Positions 5,116-5,143 of a stretch of DNA of 5,143 nt are shown here, one piece after another (within the stretch, counting starts at the first letter, position 1; every line of letters begins with the position of its first letter). This DNA comes from an uncultured Desulfovibrio sp. GTDB taxonomy: Bacteria; Desulfobacterota; Desulfovibrionia; Desulfovibrionales; Desulfovibrionaceae. The translations under genes and the position numbers were made by a program. A model generated the notes under the pieces. That model was given only the letters and a program-made list of their open reading frames with translations. It had not been told where the DNA came from and did no database searches. The stretch lies in the NCBI GenBank assembly GCA_900553145.1, contig USCL01000259.1, positions 1 to 5,143 on the forward strand. Direction: 5' to 3'.

Positions 5116-5143
5116 TGGAGAGGAAGGGGAGGGGGGTGGGGAG
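5116..5143 (+). repeat. start of a polypurine element cut by the window edge
   Basis: Almost all purine apart from a single T at 5137, with G-runs at 5126-5129, 5131-5136 and 5138-5141. GAAGGGGAGGGGGG at its core closely resembles GAAGGGAGGGGGG inside the left arm of the inverted repeat near the window start. It is probably the left arm of another copy of that element. The right arm would be beyond the window. Confidence 0.4.

Larger units (their letters stand above)
4735..5143. other. 409-bp non-coding tail rich in inverted repeats
   Basis: No gene is supported here on either strand. It holds a REP-like unit (4743-4783); a small CCGGA/TCCGG hairpin with CGTA loop (4797-4810); A/T runs (4962-4972 and 5003-5009) that stand out in GC-rich surroundings; two perfect palindromes (5033-5044 and 5062-5075); and a polypurine tract running to the window edge. 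TTGACG at 5008-5013 resembles a -35 box but has no -10 partner at proper spacing. The next gene presumably starts outside the window. Confidence 0.65.

Overview
The window is a GC-rich (by eye about 60% or more) bacterial chromosome segment with four plus-strand genes for making a CDP-linked deoxysugar, plus one unrelated-looking gene on the minus strand. Its intergenic DNA is full of polypurine/polypyrimidine tracts, perfect hairpins and recurring CCGCCGGAGG cores. That style reminds me of Desulfovibrionaceae (Desulfovibrio/Bilophila-like sulfidogens). This is an impression from memory, not a search result. No mobile element, CRISPR array, tRNA or rRNA was seen.

Layout. Bases 1-95 hold a G-rich tract and a 23-bp perfect inverted repeat just past the end of a minus-strand PaaI-type hotdog thioesterase (96-521). 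A 182-bp divergent gap carries a weak promoter candidate and an 8-bp inverted repeat before rfbF (704-1474, glucose-1-phosphate cytidylyltransferase). An unusually long 430-bp gap follows. It has no credible gene but contains a tandem array of strong hairpins. Next come rfbG (1905-3065, CDP-glucose 4,6-dehydratase) and an RmlC-like cupin sugar epimerase (3049-3495) that overlaps it by 17 bp. A good intrinsic terminator (3504-3528) separates these from a DegT/DnrJ/EryC1/StrS aminotransferase (3604-4734). The last 409 bases are non-coding, with a REP-like unit, two perfect palindromes, a weak terminator candidate and the start of another polypurine element.

How the genes fit together. RfbF would make CDP-glucose from glucose-1-phosphate and CTP. 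RfbG would convert it to CDP-4-keto-6-deoxy-glucose. The cupin could epimerise the keto-sugar at C3 and/or C5, and the aminotransferase could then aminate a keto carbon, most simply C4. The classical CDP-3,6-dideoxyhexose route uses RfbH (E1), a related fold in which His replaces the PLP lysine. The enzyme here keeps the lysine (K185), so it should be a real aminotransferase. The predicted product is a CDP-amino-dideoxyhexose for a surface glycan (O-antigen, capsule or glycoprotein). That product is inferred, and no glycosyltransferase lies inside the window.
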